Shown: piece by piece, positions 35,278-48,805 of the stretch
How positions within the stretch are numbered: position 1 is the first letter of the stretch
Layout of the letters: each line of letters opens with the position of its first letter
Origin: Watersipora subatra
Taxonomy: Eukaryota > Bryozoa > Gymnolaemata > Cheilostomatida > Watersiporidae
DNA length: 64,000 nt
Direction of reading: 5' to 3'
Assembly (NCBI RefSeq): GCF_963576615.1
Contig: NC_088714.1
Span: forward strand, 41,138,072 to 41,202,071
Made by a program: the position numbers and the translations under genes
The notes under the pieces: generated by a model
What the model was told of the DNA's origin: nothing
Databases searched by the model: none
Seen by the model: the letters and a program-made list of their open reading frames with translations, nothing else

Positions 35278-35399
35278 CTTTGGTTTGTGTCATACAGACA
35301 GCTGGTAGATGTAAGAGCACGACGTGGCAGCTCTGTTGCATATCTCCGGTTCACATGTAATAGATTTCTAGCTAACTTGGTCACAACTGCTCGCTTCAT
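35278..35399 (-). CDS. DMGDH: DMGDH exon 1: start codon and mitochondrial targeting peptide
   Basis: Forty codons plus two bases, starting at the ATG whose complement lies at 35397-35399. An in-frame TAA lies five codons upstream, which supports this start. The peptide begins MKRAVVTKLARNLL and has many Lys/Arg, Ser/Thr and Leu with one acidic residue in its first 35, as expected of a cleaved matrix-targeting sequence. The donor GTATTG follows at 35277. The two leftover bases AG join the first base of exon 2 to give Arg, so the phase matches. It was assigned by phase and targeting character, not by alignment, because this region is not conserved between species. Confidence 0.72.
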
Positions 35400-36187
35400 T
35401 CTCTTGTATGCTTATCAGGAACCCACCACGACTACAATCAAGAGCTGAACAACTGACATAAATTGAAATACATGACGATTGAACATCATATTAGAAACAA
35501 AGTTTCCAGTGAGATTTAAAGCTAATTTTCCTAATTGAGTCGTCATAGCCACTATGTAACTGTCGCAGTACAAAATGACTAGGCATGACCTTGACATTGT
35601 GTTCTGGTGTGACTGAGAAATTTTGGTTTTTTCAGATCTTTATGGCACTTTTTGTTAACTTTGGGATGATGGCATTGTTAAGAACCAGTGCCTCATACAA
35701 CTAAGGATAAATATTACAAGGTACCAGTGATTAATTTTTACAAGTTCCACTGCATGATAGTAAAATCAAAATTGAAAGTAACTAATCATTTTGCTACAAT
35801 TTTTGCATTGATATGGTGACTGCTGAGAACATTTAAGATAAAGAATTTGAGCACATCGTGAGAACATATGGAGCTGTTCAAAACAAGCAATTTTTTTCAA
35901 AGCAAAACTAATAAAAGATAGATTGGTTTGACATCAGTTTTGTTACTCTTTTGCATTAAAATGGACATGATTGATAATAAAAATTTTATTTAAAAATACA
36001 ATAAATGCAATATATTTCTCTGGTCAGGTAGTAGAATCAGCAAGTGTTTGGTACTTGCTACGATTAATGAGCTAGTAAAATAATGCTAGTTTACCTTCGC
36101 TTCAGGTTACCTCATATTATGTTTAGCTTGACTAATGAAAAGAAGATAAAAGTTACAAGTCTGGGCCACAGCCTAAAATATAATTTT
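35400..36187. other. Upstream flank of DMGDH, no gene seen
   Basis: This should include the DMGDH promoter. No TATA box or other site could be defended by eye. Confidence 0.4.
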
Positions 36188-37071
36188 AAAGGTTGACTTG
36201 CAACAAAATTTACATTACCGTTATTTGATATGAAAAGATTCACCATGTTTTACACTGTTGTGTTGCAGGTGCAAAATATATGGGAATGTGATGACAAGCT
36301 CTTAGTAGCTCAAAAACGAACAGAAAATCGCAGCCACACGAGACCGCCGTAGTTTGGATTCCCTTTCCATAACGGCTCAATTGGGACGTAGTTGTTACAG
36401 GATGGTTTCTGTTTACACTTTCATGCAATCTCATTTGTAGAAATATTTTCACAAATATACTTCACGCATTCAATAAAACCATGTCTATTGTTCTTACGCG
36501 TCTATTTTATCGTCATTGTAATGCTGTCACTTTTAGCACTGATATCTTATAACTTACCGTAAAAAATCGTTAAACTTTTTAACCTTAGCTTGAAGGAGTA
36601 CATATCATTGTCTGATAATCGTGACGAGCCTGTTGGTTACCTGTGAGAATCGAAAAGTGCTGCAAAAATTATTTTCAAAGTATTGGGTCACATGATCACA
36701 TTACGACTTGACGATTAGTCCATGCCGAAACAAAACTGTAAAGTAGCGGAGCATCTATATTTGATACGGGGTCTTCGGTAAAACCCGAAGTGTTTGTCAT
36801 AAACTAGTGCTACGATAAGTTTTATATTGAGCTTTTTATTGGCCTTTCAATTCACGTAAGAGCATCACGTGACAAGACGATAACCAAACTATCATGACTA
36901 CGTCAGAGAAATAAACGGATTCCAATCTACAGCGGCTCTTCGTTTTTGAACTTTCAATAGCTTGTAATCACATTTCCACATATTTGGCACTTACAACACA
37001 ACAGAGTAAGACATGGTGAATCTTTTGATACCAAATAACTGTAATGTGAATTTTGTTGCAAGTCAACCTTT
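36188..37071. mobile_element. ~880-bp MITE family, copy D
   Basis: Full length, with both AAAGGTTGACTTGCAAC terminal repeats. The body runs in the opposite orientation to copy A in part of its length. Confidence 0.85.
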
Positions 37072-37429
37072 AAATGTAGACTCCATCAGCGCAAACCAGC
37101 ATATCCAGAGTTTGCCTAGAGTAGCACATTGGACAAATCCATAGCGGTGCAAACAAGACCTTGCTTGTTGCTTTAATGTATCAAAAATATAGTTTTAAGA
37201 AATCTGACCTAGTTTGTGGAAAGTGATTTCAGCTAGTAGGCTTGGGGCTAGTGTCGACCTGATAGTGATTCTTACAGTAATTATTGTAACTGCACTAACT
37301 ATATTTACATGCCCAACACTAGTTGGACACTAAGGCCATTTTAAAAATAAATTCAGTTTGCTTATTCATAAAGCCAGAAAATAATGACAAAACAAGTATA
37401 ATTGTATGAAATTATTAACTGCAATTACT

Positions 37430-38570
37430 AGATTTTCGGCAGGGTTTATCTCGATTTAAACCAAGCGGTTTAAACTCGGTTACAACCAGCAGAAAAAAAC
37501 CGGTTTTTATGGGTTTTTCATTATTTTTTGTGAAAAACATAATATTTAAATATGGAAGTTTATTTAGGACACAGTAGTAAATTGATGGCAGAGCTCAAGT
37601 TGAAACTACATGAAATCCTAGCGCAACAATGAATTAGTGAATTTCATTTTTAATTGCTTTTATCAAGTGATATAACGATCTCTTTAATGATGAAATATAA
37701 AAACCATGTGAAATATACTAATCCAATCATCGTCTCTAATAATGAATGAATACTTTCTCAAGTCTGGCCAGTGAGAAAGGATTACTTATAATTAGAAATT
37801 AAAACAATAAAATCCTTTTGGGCAAAAGCTTCAAGTTTGCAAACTAATATTTTATTTATTGGGCACAAGCCAAAGTAGTTGGATTGTTAGAATTCAGTTT
37901 ATCAAGTTTTTTGTGTTTTGAAAAGTTAAAGTTGTGTCTCAAGTTTCCAACATGCCTCGCAAACAGGATCCTGTTTAGCAGTTTTTCACTCGAACTGCAA
38001 AAGGCAAAGGTTTTAAGGCAAAATATAACAGGCGTGCTGTCGTAACGCCAGGTCACACAGATAGGGTTAAAGCTCACGTAGCAAAATGTTAAGCTGACAA
38101 CACCAATTTAGACAGTGATGCTAGTATTCAGGTGATAGAAGTTGAGTCATCTGCCACAGCTCCAAACACTAGCAATGCATCTGCATAATGCTCTGCACTA
38201 CCACACGACTAATCACTTGGATTAAAATTTATACTTATACATAGAGCTGTATGTAAAATATTCACTTTATGTGATAAGATTTCTGCTCATTATTTCATCA
38301 ATCATGTTGATTAAAGACTCATCCCGAAATTTCCATGTTTGCTCTCTTTTTTCCCATAACAACTCCTACAGTATCATCTTTAACAGATGATTCCACATAT
38401 GTATGTTCAATACTCAATCATGCAGCTATAGTAAGTGATGTTAATTAGACTTAAAATTGCAAAAACCTTGGTTATAAAAACCGGTTTAAACCATAAGAAC
38501 CATTTTAAACCAAAAAAACCTGGTTTTTTCATAAAAACCGTGATTTTTTCCAACATTGATTCTCGGGTAG
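37430..38570 (+). pseudogene. hAT transposon relic with BED-type zinc-finger exon
   Basis: From ATG 37952 the frame reads MPRKQDPV, a stop, then QFFTRTAKGKGFKAK and VKAHVAKC. This is the BED-finger start typical of hAT transposases, with TAG (37976-37978) where Trp is expected. The flanks (37440-37520 and 38450-38560) are rich in AAACC/GGTTT motifs, as in hAT terminal regions of this type. The rest of the transposase is absent. Confidence 0.6.
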
Positions 38571-41500
38571 ATGTATACCAGAGACGGGTATGCATACGGG
38601 TACGCAGAAAAACCTACCATGAAATGGGTACACAATAAGGATTCATTCGGTTAAACACATCTACAAACTTGCAGCTACAATTTACATGCTGGCTCATATT
38701 TTACGTGCATTGAAAATACTGTATCACTGACCCGGGAATGAATCCAACATAACACTTTCAGCATACATAAAGTACACCGAATATGTTTTTACAAGGAAAG
38801 CCTTCAGTCCTTGTACCCTCAGAATATTCTAAATCTATACTATACACCATAAATGTTGCCTCGCTATGCATGGCTATCCACTGTCAATGACCCTCCCAGA
38901 TTCACTTAATATGTACTGCAATCATGGCAAACAATACTGTATTATTCCTAAAAGTGTGAAGGGCGCACAACTGGAATCCAAATGCCTTTCTTATACCCAA
39001 TTGCGTATCCTCTACATAGAGAGAGTTTGAATGCATACTTAGTGCATACATGCATAACATGAACACCAACATATCACATTAGCAATCTAACATTCATGAT
39101 GTAATTGCTGTAAAAAATCAACTTCATACTGGAACAATTCACTTCTAGACAGAGAAGTACAACTTGAGTTATTAAATAGAAGAATAAACCAACAAAGAGA
39201 AATAGAAACCTTAATGGAAAACTTTCAATAACATTTATGAAAAGTGAGGTTTTCTTTTTTACTCCGATAAAACTAAAAAAATTAATTTCTCTGTAGCAAC
39301 ATACACTAATTGACATAAGTAGTGTTTGTATTAAAACCTGTTGTGCTAGGTTACAGATTTAGTTACCGATAAATTAACAAAACTTACCACAGAATTTGGT
39401 TTGATATTAAATGCAGGTAAACGCATGGACTATATCAGCAAATGTCAATAAATGGTAAAAATATTTTAAATCAATAAAAAATAATGCAATAGACTAAAGC
39501 GCTTTTGGCTATATCAAAACTTTTGATTTATTTAATATTTTGATTTGATGGAGTGCTATCATGAAATTTGTTTCTATCAATTGTTTTTGTAGTTGTTTCC
39601 ATTAAGTTAATTATTCCGAAAAAGCCTTCCCTTACCCTATACTTCTGATGAACAGGTGAACTAAACTAAGAAATGACATCATCCAACTATGCAGAAAATG
39701 CTTCTAAAACAAATCTTTTATTTAAATTCTGCTTAACATAACAAATCTATGTTAAGTTTTTGCTTCATATTACGTAATAATATCTGTTTAACGCAAAGCA
39801 GGCTAGTTCTCAAACACAAATTGAATATCAAAAGTCCCACGGTTACCATTAAAAATATTGTTTTCTTTCCTGCCGCGCTTGGAAAAAAAGACTTATATGG
39901 GTATTTATATTATGCATACTAGTACCCTCACAGTTTAATGGCTGTGAGAGATTGTCAGGTGTGCTGATGAAGAACACAGAATAAGTAGCTGCACACTTAT
40001 TCGAAAATACCTAAAGGCAGTCAATTGGTGTACGAGTTGGAGTCTTGTTGAAAGCAATCTGTTATCTTAACCTCTAATCATGGCTTCAGGCAAACGGACA
40101 CACATAGGTTCCCGTTTTGTCCTGTGTCTGTATGTAAACAGACGCTGCTTGTACTATACAGTTATACCTCGACATACCAATATTCTAACACGTACCAGTA
40201 TTCTAACACATACATTCTAACACATAGTATTCTAATACAATAAGCTTTTTTCAAGCAGCTTATCTCGAATAAAATGATTTCCAGTGAATGGTTTTCCTAA
40301 CCTTGTTTTAAAGGCAGATGGACCTCTCATGTTTACATGACGCACAATGCGGGATGGGTTTTGAGGTTTTTTCATTCAACTAGTTTGTATTCTTGCTCTG
40401 ACTTTTATGTGAAGCAATACACAGGATTATTTTTGCCGCCTATTACAGAAGAAATACCAGAACCTAAGTACTATTATACATGTGGGCATGGGATTACAGG
40501 CAGTGTGTGTATATATATACATACAAATCACACTGGGGAAATAGCGAAATGATTGTTGGTAGGTGTCAAAAAAACTGGTAGCTATAAAACTGTCCAAGGA
40601 TAACTATGGTGATGCTTCAGATTTATATAATAACCAAAAGCGAGTTTGTGAAAATCTAAAAGCTTATAGGTCTCTTCGTCTCAACTTTATACTAATATAA
40701 TCAACTCTGTAACAAAAAATAAGCAAAATTAACACTTATTGCAGCATAAAGTGTCAAACCAAAAATATGTAGTGTGGCTGTTTTATAATTCTCTTATTTA
40801 GAATGTTATATACATGCAATAAAATATTAAATACTTGTGATCGCATATTTGCATAATGCTGAAGCATACCATATTTGTTTACTACCTATTACATCACAGA
40901 AAAAGTAAATATTATTTTAGTATTCAATATATTTTTATTGCTGGCTTTGAAGTATTATCGGAATGCTCTTTTCTTCCATATACCTCTTGAGCATTAACTT
41001 TATCTACCAGTCTTGCTTCATATAAAAACTTTAAAGTTTCAACAGATGCCTGCATTTAAGATCATTTTACAAGCAAACGATCTACGATAAATAATGCGTG
41101 TATACTTAAAAATTAATTCTATCCCACCAAATACTTGTGACTGAATTTACTTTCATTATACTGAATTAGCAGTTCTCTCAGTTGATTAATATTTAACCAT
41201 TATTCGATTTTGTGTTAACCTGTATACCAACCATAGAATGTAAACGCAACCAGACACATTCTATGGATTTGTGTTGTCTTGCAACTTTCATTGAGGGCAA
41301 TCAGCAATGCTACAGAAAACTTTCTATCTTATCCTTTTAATATATATTGTCGTCTCTTAGGTGAAGTAGGTTCTTATACTATGCATCATTTGTGTAACCA
41401 TGTTCACCATTTAAAAAAAGTGGAGAAACAAAGTCAATTCTCACCAAATATCAAAGCATCAATTCATAAACGGAGGTCATAGGTAGAGCCAAACAAAGAA

Positions 41501-42229
41501 TAGACTCCAGGTAAATTTTACTTCAATTACTTAAAAATAGTTTGGTAGCTAGTATGTCAAAATCAACCCTTTAGCAATTGTAGACCTGAAAACAACAGTA
41601 TCTTGGAATTTAAGGTGCTCTTGACCAATCTTTTAGATTGAGAGGTTCTCATTAGACTACTAAAACTCACCCCATACTTTTTAGTAGCACTTTTATTTAT
41701 TAGGTCAAATCACATTTTCTTGCATCAGCCGATAACTGGACTTCTGTGTGTATTCATAAGGACTATACATATTAGTATATGCTCATGTTAGGTCATTTTG
41801 ATAGAATCTTTACTTTGAACGTTTGTAAGCATCGTTTACTAATGGTAGCTATCAGTAAAATGAATAACTTTGTATCACCGATTGGTGCGTGATATTCATC
41901 TAGGTATATTCTTTCTGTAAGTTTTGTGTGAGACAACTGTGCATATTACTCATGCAAACTCTGCACAAATTGATATCTACATTAGTGGACTCATGAGCGT
42001 AGTGTTGGCATAGGGATTATTGTATGTGTATTTGTTTGAGGCTATGCATTCACGTATGCCCACTGTGGGGTTTGAGTTGGAGCGCGAGTGTTTAACATAT
42101 GCCACAACATTTAATCCATACTTATATGTTATTAATTAATCTGACAACACTGTACATCCATGAGCAGTAGTGACATACTTGATATTGGGGACAAGGAGGT
42201 CCTTATTTAAGTAAATAGCTGCGTATACG
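38571..42229. other. AT-rich stretch without a recognised gene
   Basis: Only short random frames. A lone Tigger-like end (CAGTTATACCTCGACATACC) lies at about 40159, followed by a few ATTCTAACACAT repeats. Confidence 0.5.
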
Positions 42230-44510
42230 ATGATGGCTGCAGGGTTAACTATTCCTAGTTTTTCTGAACAAACTGAAGTAGACTCTTATTTTGAGAAGCT
42301 TGACTGTTATTTTGCGTGGCAGGCACACAGAATGTTACAAAGGTACCAGTTCTATTGATGAACCTATCTGCTAGGCAATATCAGACTTTGAAAGATTTAG
42401 TGTTACAAATAGTACCGAAGGACAAGACTTTTGCTCATTTGTGCAGTTTTAACAAACCACTATGGCAAACCAAAAAATGAACGTTTGGAAAGAAGTTCAT
42501 TTTGGCGCCTTGAGACGTGATGACGATTCATTCACAGATTTTCAAGTACATGTTAAAAATACGGCTAGACACTGGTTTCCCTGACAAGCTAGAGGAAAAT
42601 TTGTTTGGAACAATTTATTTATGGAACAAATCACGAATCTCTCTCATGTAAGCTAGTAGAAAGTACTATTGTAACAACTTTGGATGGCATGATGCAAGTG
42701 ACTGGAACTGTTTTATTACTAGAGGGAAGGGAGAGAGCTGCTATAAAGCCTGTTAGTATTGATGCTGTCATTAGAGGCGCTTCCTCATGAAAGAGTAACT
42801 ATAACAATACTTCTAGATATAATCATACAAACAATAACAGTAAGACAGTTTGTTTTTGTTGCAAAAATCTGGTCATAAAGCTGATGACGAGAGTTTTTCT
42901 GCACTAGGTAAAACGTGTAGTATTTGCAACAAGGAAGGACATTATGTAGGCTTCCAGTTTTGCTGCAAGAGGGGTAGTCATAAACCGACCTCATATACAA
43001 ATGCTATCAACGAGAAACCTGAGCTATCATCAGCTGTAAAAACAACCTCAACAATGAGTTTGCAGCCAGCTACTTTGACAGTAATAAAAACAAACACCTA
43101 AGTGTGATCGAAAGCAAGGTTGTACCATTTTTTAAAGACTCTTGACCCATCAACAATGTTAACAACAAACGCAGCAAAAGTCAGTCGGAGAATTCTTTGG
43201 AATTACAACTTGCCTGTAAGAAACTATGATTTTGGACAATCAACTTCATGGCCATTTCTAGGGCAATTTCAAACCAAGATAACTGTTAATAACCTTTTTA
43301 CCATTGCTACATTTGTGTATGGTCATGCCAGTAACTTGATTCTCAGACTTAGAGCAGTTTGTAGGCCGTTATGTCAAGGAAGTTAAGTCAAGGTCTTGGC
43401 ATAACTATCCAGGATGTCCTTGACATCCTGGATAGTTATGCCAGGATGTCCTTGACATCCTGGCTTGGATGTCACTGGCTTGGAAGTCATGTCCTTGACA
43501 TCCTGGCATAACGATCCAGGACATCGTTACGCCAGGATGTCAAGGACGTCCTGGTATAACTTGTCATAATGTTATGGCAAGTTATGCCAGGACCTAAGGA
43601 TCCTGGCATCCTTGGGTCGTCATACCAAGGAGTTCATAATGGTGCAACTGCTGTAGCACCATTATGAAATTTAACTATGCAGTCTAACAAGTTGCAATGG
43701 TCTAGGGTTTATCGGCAGTCTTTTGATAGGGTTATGAAGCTCACAGGGGAAATGCATACAATAGCTTATTATGACAAAGAGGTTTCTAGCACAGTGGTAG
43801 CGGATGCTTCTCCGGTAGGTTTCGGCTGTGTTCTTTACCAGACTCGGAAAGAGTTCTTAGAGTAGTAGCCTATGGTCACAGACGTTGTCGAATAATGGGC
43901 TACAATTTCTCTCTGAAGAGTTTCAGAAATACCTAAGGACATGTGGCACTAGATGGCTGTCCAAAACTCCTTTATCCCAACAGGGAAGTAAAACGAGCCA
44001 ATTGTACTATTTTCAAGACTTTACATATCGCTCAGTCTGAAGGTATTAACTTAGAGACAGCTTTATTAGAGTTTTCCATGGCAAATAAATCTACACCCCT
44101 CTCTGCGACAGGTGTTACACTCTGCTTTGATGTTTGAAAGAGAGTTGATCACAAAGTTAACTATGCGGAGTTGTAGTGCTAAAGGAACAACTGAAGAAGC
44201 ATGAGAGTCTGACGCTCCGTACAAGCAGAGGATGATGGAATATGTTGACAGAGACAGAGGTGCTAAAAGAGTCATTTATCAGAACAGGTGACTCTGTTTT
44301 GATCAAACAGGATGCCAGAGGCAAACTGGATACCACTTTTGATCTAGAGCCCCACAAAATTGTTGATATACAAGGCTCTGACATGTTTTGCTCTACTCCT
44401 GCTGGTTAGTTGTCAATGTGGTATGTTTAGGTAGCTAACAAAGTTAGCTATGATGGGGGTCCTAGGGTTAGCATGAGTAATCAGTATGTGAGGGTTTAAT
44501 AAATGTCAAG
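42230..44510 (+). pseudogene. Decayed Ty3/gypsy element
   Basis: Scattered in-order pieces are seen. There is a Gag start (AGLTIPSFSEQTEVDSYFEKL, from about 42237) and zinc-knuckle-like Cys/His runs (about 42850-42985). An RNase H piece (VADASPVGFGCVLYQ, about 43798-43842) and an integrase C-terminal piece (about 43985-44095) follow. Then comes the GDSVLIKQDARGKLDTTF tail at about 44286-44340. Stops and frameshifts separate them. The direct repeat TTAATTAATCTGACAACA (about 42131 and 44531) may be a remnant of the LTRs. It is much older than the other two LTR elements. Confidence 0.75.
43384..43670. repeat. Dense inverted-repeat block (CATCCTGG/CCAGGATG)
   Basis: Many direct and inverted copies of TCCTTGACATCCTGGCATAA. 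Several perfect hairpins can form. It interrupts the decayed gypsy element. Confidence 0.85.
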
Positions 44511-44874
44511 AGATTCAACCTACACGTATCTGTTAATTAATCTGACAACATTGTGCATCTATGAGAAGACTTTGTAGTAAACTTAAAAATTACCAAAGAT
44601 GAAAAGGGCCATGGATGAGCAACTCCGTAGAGGCAAGACTGAAAGAGGAAACCAAGCTGTTACATATAAACTAAGGACTTCTGGGACAGCAGTTGACTTA
44701 AAAAAGACTAGAGATACCTCTCACCGAAATTTACATAAGTTTTTACAAAATTGACAATCTTTAACAAATTCATTCGTTCTATTTGCATGTTCGTAAAATT
44801 AATTAATGTTTGTGATTGGCTGCCGGAATATCATAAGCATGTGTTCCGATTCATTACTAGTTGCTAGAGTTTCT

Positions 44875-45130
44875 TTAAAGACTTACTGGCAACAAAATTC
44901 ACATTACAGCTATTTGATATCAAAAGGTTCACTATGTCTTACTCTGCTCTGTTGTAGGTACAAAATATGTGGAAGTGTGATTACAAGCTTTATAAGCTCA
45001 AAAACGAATAATTAATCGCAGCCATCACGAAAACGCCGTGAAATGGCTTATTCGTTGGAAAGATATTCCAAGATAAACAGCGTGTTGGAAAGATATTCCA
45101 AACGCCATTTGGAATATCTTTGCAACACGG
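44875..45130. mobile_element. ~880-bp MITE family, copy E (left fragment)
   Basis: Left terminal region only (ACAAAATTCACATTACAG at about 44892), ending near a GGAATATCTTT hairpin at about 45055-45125. Confidence 0.65.
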
Positions 45131-45338
45131 CTAAAATGGGACGTTAAGCTCTAGCCCGACCCCTTATGCAGTACAAATACTGTCGTAAATTGGTAGGAAA
45201 GGCAGCTTGTGTTTAGCTTTTGACACATGATATTATAACTATAATAAAACATTTATTTTTTGGATAAAAGACGAGCACCAAGTTGAGACGGTTGCAACAA
45301 TAAATAAATAGCTAAATAATTATTGCTTTTACAAAGAG

Positions 45339-45825
45339 ATGAGTTGCTTTCAGTTGCTGTTGCTTTCAGTAGGTTGTATTTTAGGACGCGTTGATTTCAG
45401 CAGAGCACAAGTGAGTTGGTTTCAGCTCGCTCCTGTTGGTTTCAGCAAGTTGTATTTTAGGAGGCGTCGGTTTCAGCGCACTCTGTTTCAGCACACTCTG
45501 TTTATTTCAGCAGAGCGCAAGAGAGTTGCTTCTAGCTTCCTCTTGTTGGTTCCAGAAGTTTGTATTTTAGGAAGCATTGGGTTCAGCGCACTTTTCTGGT
45601 TTCAGCAGGTTGTATTTTAAGCATTATCTTCAGCGCATTCTGTTTGTTTCAGTAGAGCACAAGTGGGTAGGATTCAGCTCTCTCCTGTTGGGTACAGCGG
45701 GTTGTATTTTAGGAGGCGTTGGGTTCAGCAGAGCACGCGTGAGTTGGTTTAATCTCCCTCCTGTTGGTTTCAGCAGGTTTTATTTTAGGAAGCGTTGGTT
45801 TCAGCACACCCTGTTGGTTTTAGCA
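45339..45825. repeat. Degenerate minisatellite (GTTGGTTTCAGCAG / GTTGTATTTTAGGA)
   Basis: Units of roughly 80-110 bp with sub-repeats. The array resumes at 46633-46760 beyond the inserted element. Confidence 0.85.
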
Positions 45826-46632
45826 ATGATATACAGCCCCAAAGGATAGCCGACGGCGCTCATATGGGCGGGGTTTAATGATGAAGCTCTGTTGGGATTA
45901 ACCCGAACACGGCACCCGAACAAACAAATATGCTGAATAAAGCACCTTGTAAATTTACGAATATTATAAACTATAGTGGTTATTTTACTTATCTGTTGAA
46001 TTCATTTTGTTGTCAAATAAATATAGTATCCCAATATTGTCACCGTTATGATCAGTCAGTTGCCATTCACAAGCATTCGTGATATTAATAGTCACAATCG
46101 TAAAATAGCTCAAATTCGGTTTTGCATTTAGATTTTGAGTATGAAAACTACACTGCACAGCTTTGCCTGCTGTCCCATCTTATTGGCAAGGTAAAACAAT
46201 GTGAAACCGATGAAAGACTGTCATTTTATATTAGGGGTGGCAAAATATTAATCAAAAACTAGAAAAAAAATGCCGTTGTTCGGGTAATTATATTCAACTT
46301 TAGGCATATACTACCTTTACTAATTTTAAAATTACTAAAAGTAGGTAATTTGAAATGTTTTATTTTGAATAGATACATTATTTTGGTTAGGTATTACCCC
46401 TACATTGCAGAAATTCAATGTTTGCTATTGTGACCCGCGGGGTCTACTGGCTGAATAAGCTAATGAAACGATAACAGCGATTTGTGTTTTCTAAAACCTA
46501 ACAAGGCAACGCGACCGCCCCGCGAGAGTTGTGTTTGCTTTGAAACCCAGGCTAGCACAATCCTAATAGAGCTCCATCATTAAACCCCGCCCATATGATA
46601 GCCGTCGGCTATCCTTTTGGGCTGTATATCAT
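45826..46632. mobile_element. 807-bp element with ~75-bp inverted ends inside a minisatellite
   Basis: The ends ATGATATACAGCCC (45826) and the complement ending 46632 extend as ~75-bp inverted repeats. TGGTTTTAGCA flanks both sides (45815-45825 and 46633-46643). The surrounding array contains similar motifs, so this could be repeat units rather than a true target duplication. Confidence 0.7.
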
Positions 46633-46760
46633 TGGTTTTAGCAGAGCACAAGTGAGTTTGTTTCAGCTCCCTCCTGTTGGTTCCAGCCGGTTGTATTTTA
46701 CAAGCGTTATGTTTAGCGCACTCTGTTGGTTTCAGCGGAGCACAAGTGAGTTGGTCTCTA

Positions 46761-48303
46761 GAATGTATCATAGATGCGCCAAAAGTCAGAGTTGTCTCCC
46801 CACCAATTCAATGAATTTTCTTCAAGTGTGACAATTTAATATCGGGTAGCATCATTTTTGTATACATTGCATAAAAACTACTTATAGTAAACATAAGAAA
46901 TTATATTCGATTGAAACACGAAAACGATATAACGTAAAGAAAAAAAACCAATTCGCCACAATATTCTGGCGATTCACAATACATCTACTACGATAATTTA
47001 TCGATACACTACGATATTTGAAAACTACGTAAGTAATCAATATTTTCCTAAATTGTAAGCTAGTTCATGATTTTACTTCTCTGGTTCAGCCCTAAGTAAA
47101 TTATGAATGTAGCCAGATATCGACTGTATGTTGTTAATGGTGCAGTGAATTGAGATATTTTTAGCTTAACGGTTAGCTGCTGCACATTTCTGACAAGTTT
47201 GTTAGATTTGTAGCAATACTCTCTACAGATAAAAATAATCATTAACCTTCCTACCACATTGTATTTACATGCAGCTATCGGTTATTACACGGATGTCTCA
47301 AGTGTTTGATCAAGATACCCTCCGACTGCATAAACGAAACCCAAAGTTACTTTTTAACATCTTCGTTAGTGACTGCAGTTTTTATTGCAATCTTAAAAAA
47401 CATAATACGAATTAATTACATGGCCAATTAGCAAAATGTCGATTCTGCAAACTCGCACGCGGTCTGCAAACGGCTCTGCAGGTCGGTCGGAGAACCAATG
47501 GAGCGCATCCGGGCCAATATGTTTAAGCCTAAGTGAACATAAGGTCACAAACTGCCCTGGAACAATAATTGACTAACGTTGCGACATCATTGGTGGAATA
47601 GTAACGATACTAATTATCGCTCCAAAAATAATCCTCGCTATGACGCCCTTGAACCATAGAACTAAACAGCCGCTGCGGCAGTTGTGTTCATGCATTTGCG
47701 TCGGGGCTCATTTGAACCACCCGTAAAGGCAAAACTCAATTATTTCGGCTAATACGAACCCTTCTACCACTAACAATTTTGGCTAATCGGCGGAATTTCC
47801 AGAAATATTTATGAAATAGCCAAACGTAGAAGTGAAGAGTTCTTATTGCCTGATCATATTATCTTATGCGATAGTTTTATTCAAAGTATATGTTTTGAGG
47901 ACTAAGTAGTATTTATTCATTGCTACTGATTGTTGCTACTTTGAATTGAATGAAGCATACAAAAACATTCTTTCTGCCGAAGCTTGTACTAATATATCTC
48001 AGCAGTAGAGTTGATTAGTATGGCTCGTTGAGGTATCATCTATAAACGAGTATGATAGCTAAACTGAATAAAGTTCTGAACTTTAAAAAATGATCCAAAT
48101 AATTGAAAACTACGTAAATGGTACATACGTATTTTTCTAATTTCAAACTAAATCACAAATCCATCGCTCCGTCACAGAACACTATTTAAAATATAATGTA
48201 TTGTATTCACTCTTGTAAAATCTTGCCTTCGGGAATCGTTTGTTTTATCACAGCATCTTTACTTGATATGTTATTATGTTTAGTACTTGCTGTTTGAAAA
48301 GAC
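46761..48303. other. Stretch without a recognised gene
   Basis: No homologous frame, tandem array or inverted ends were recognised. Confidence 0.5.
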
Positions 48304-48551
48304 GTTATACTCAGGCCTGCCAACCCTGGAGGGGGGGGGGTAGGAGTGAAAGTCTATTTTGAGGGCAATGAAAATGCGAGGATTTGATAAATGGGGTAAA
48401 TTTTCATAGTGTATAAAAACACCACAGCGAAAGATAATCTAACTCCATATGGAAACTACATGTAGTGGAGGTTATTAATAGATGAGAATGCCACAAATAT
48501 GTTTATACATAGTTGTTTATTAGTAGTAAGTATATGATTACTACTTGAAGA

Positions 48552-48776
48552 TGTGATGATTGATGTTTTAGCATGATTTGTTAACCCAGTCTATTTTGTG
48601 TTGCTGTTCAGTTTGAAGGGGATTCCCCTTTTTCCGTTGCGTATTGGCTTGCTTACTAGTATCTGATTGGTCAGACTGATTTACTATTTTGTGCATTGCT
48701 GGGCTCTGGCTAGGCAGATTGCTCTGGCTAGTGAATGAAGTGAGTACAGTAATAAACTTGTTGCATTCTAACCACA
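48552..48776 (+). repeat. 5' LTR (225 bp)
   Basis: Starts TGTGATGATTG and ends CTAACCACA. It appears identical to the 3' copy. AATAAA at 48750-48755 could be a polyadenylation signal. Confidence 0.95.
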
Positions 48777-48805
48777 AGCTATTTCGGCGATACTACAAGA
48801 AGACT

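Noticed and set aside
4182..35399. Sarcosine dehydrogenase or PDPR instead of DMGDH
   Set aside because: STWHA-AGL with the FAD-linking His, [18 protein letters not shown] and SFRRTNWFEPVG fit DMGDH better; PDPR lacks the linking His.
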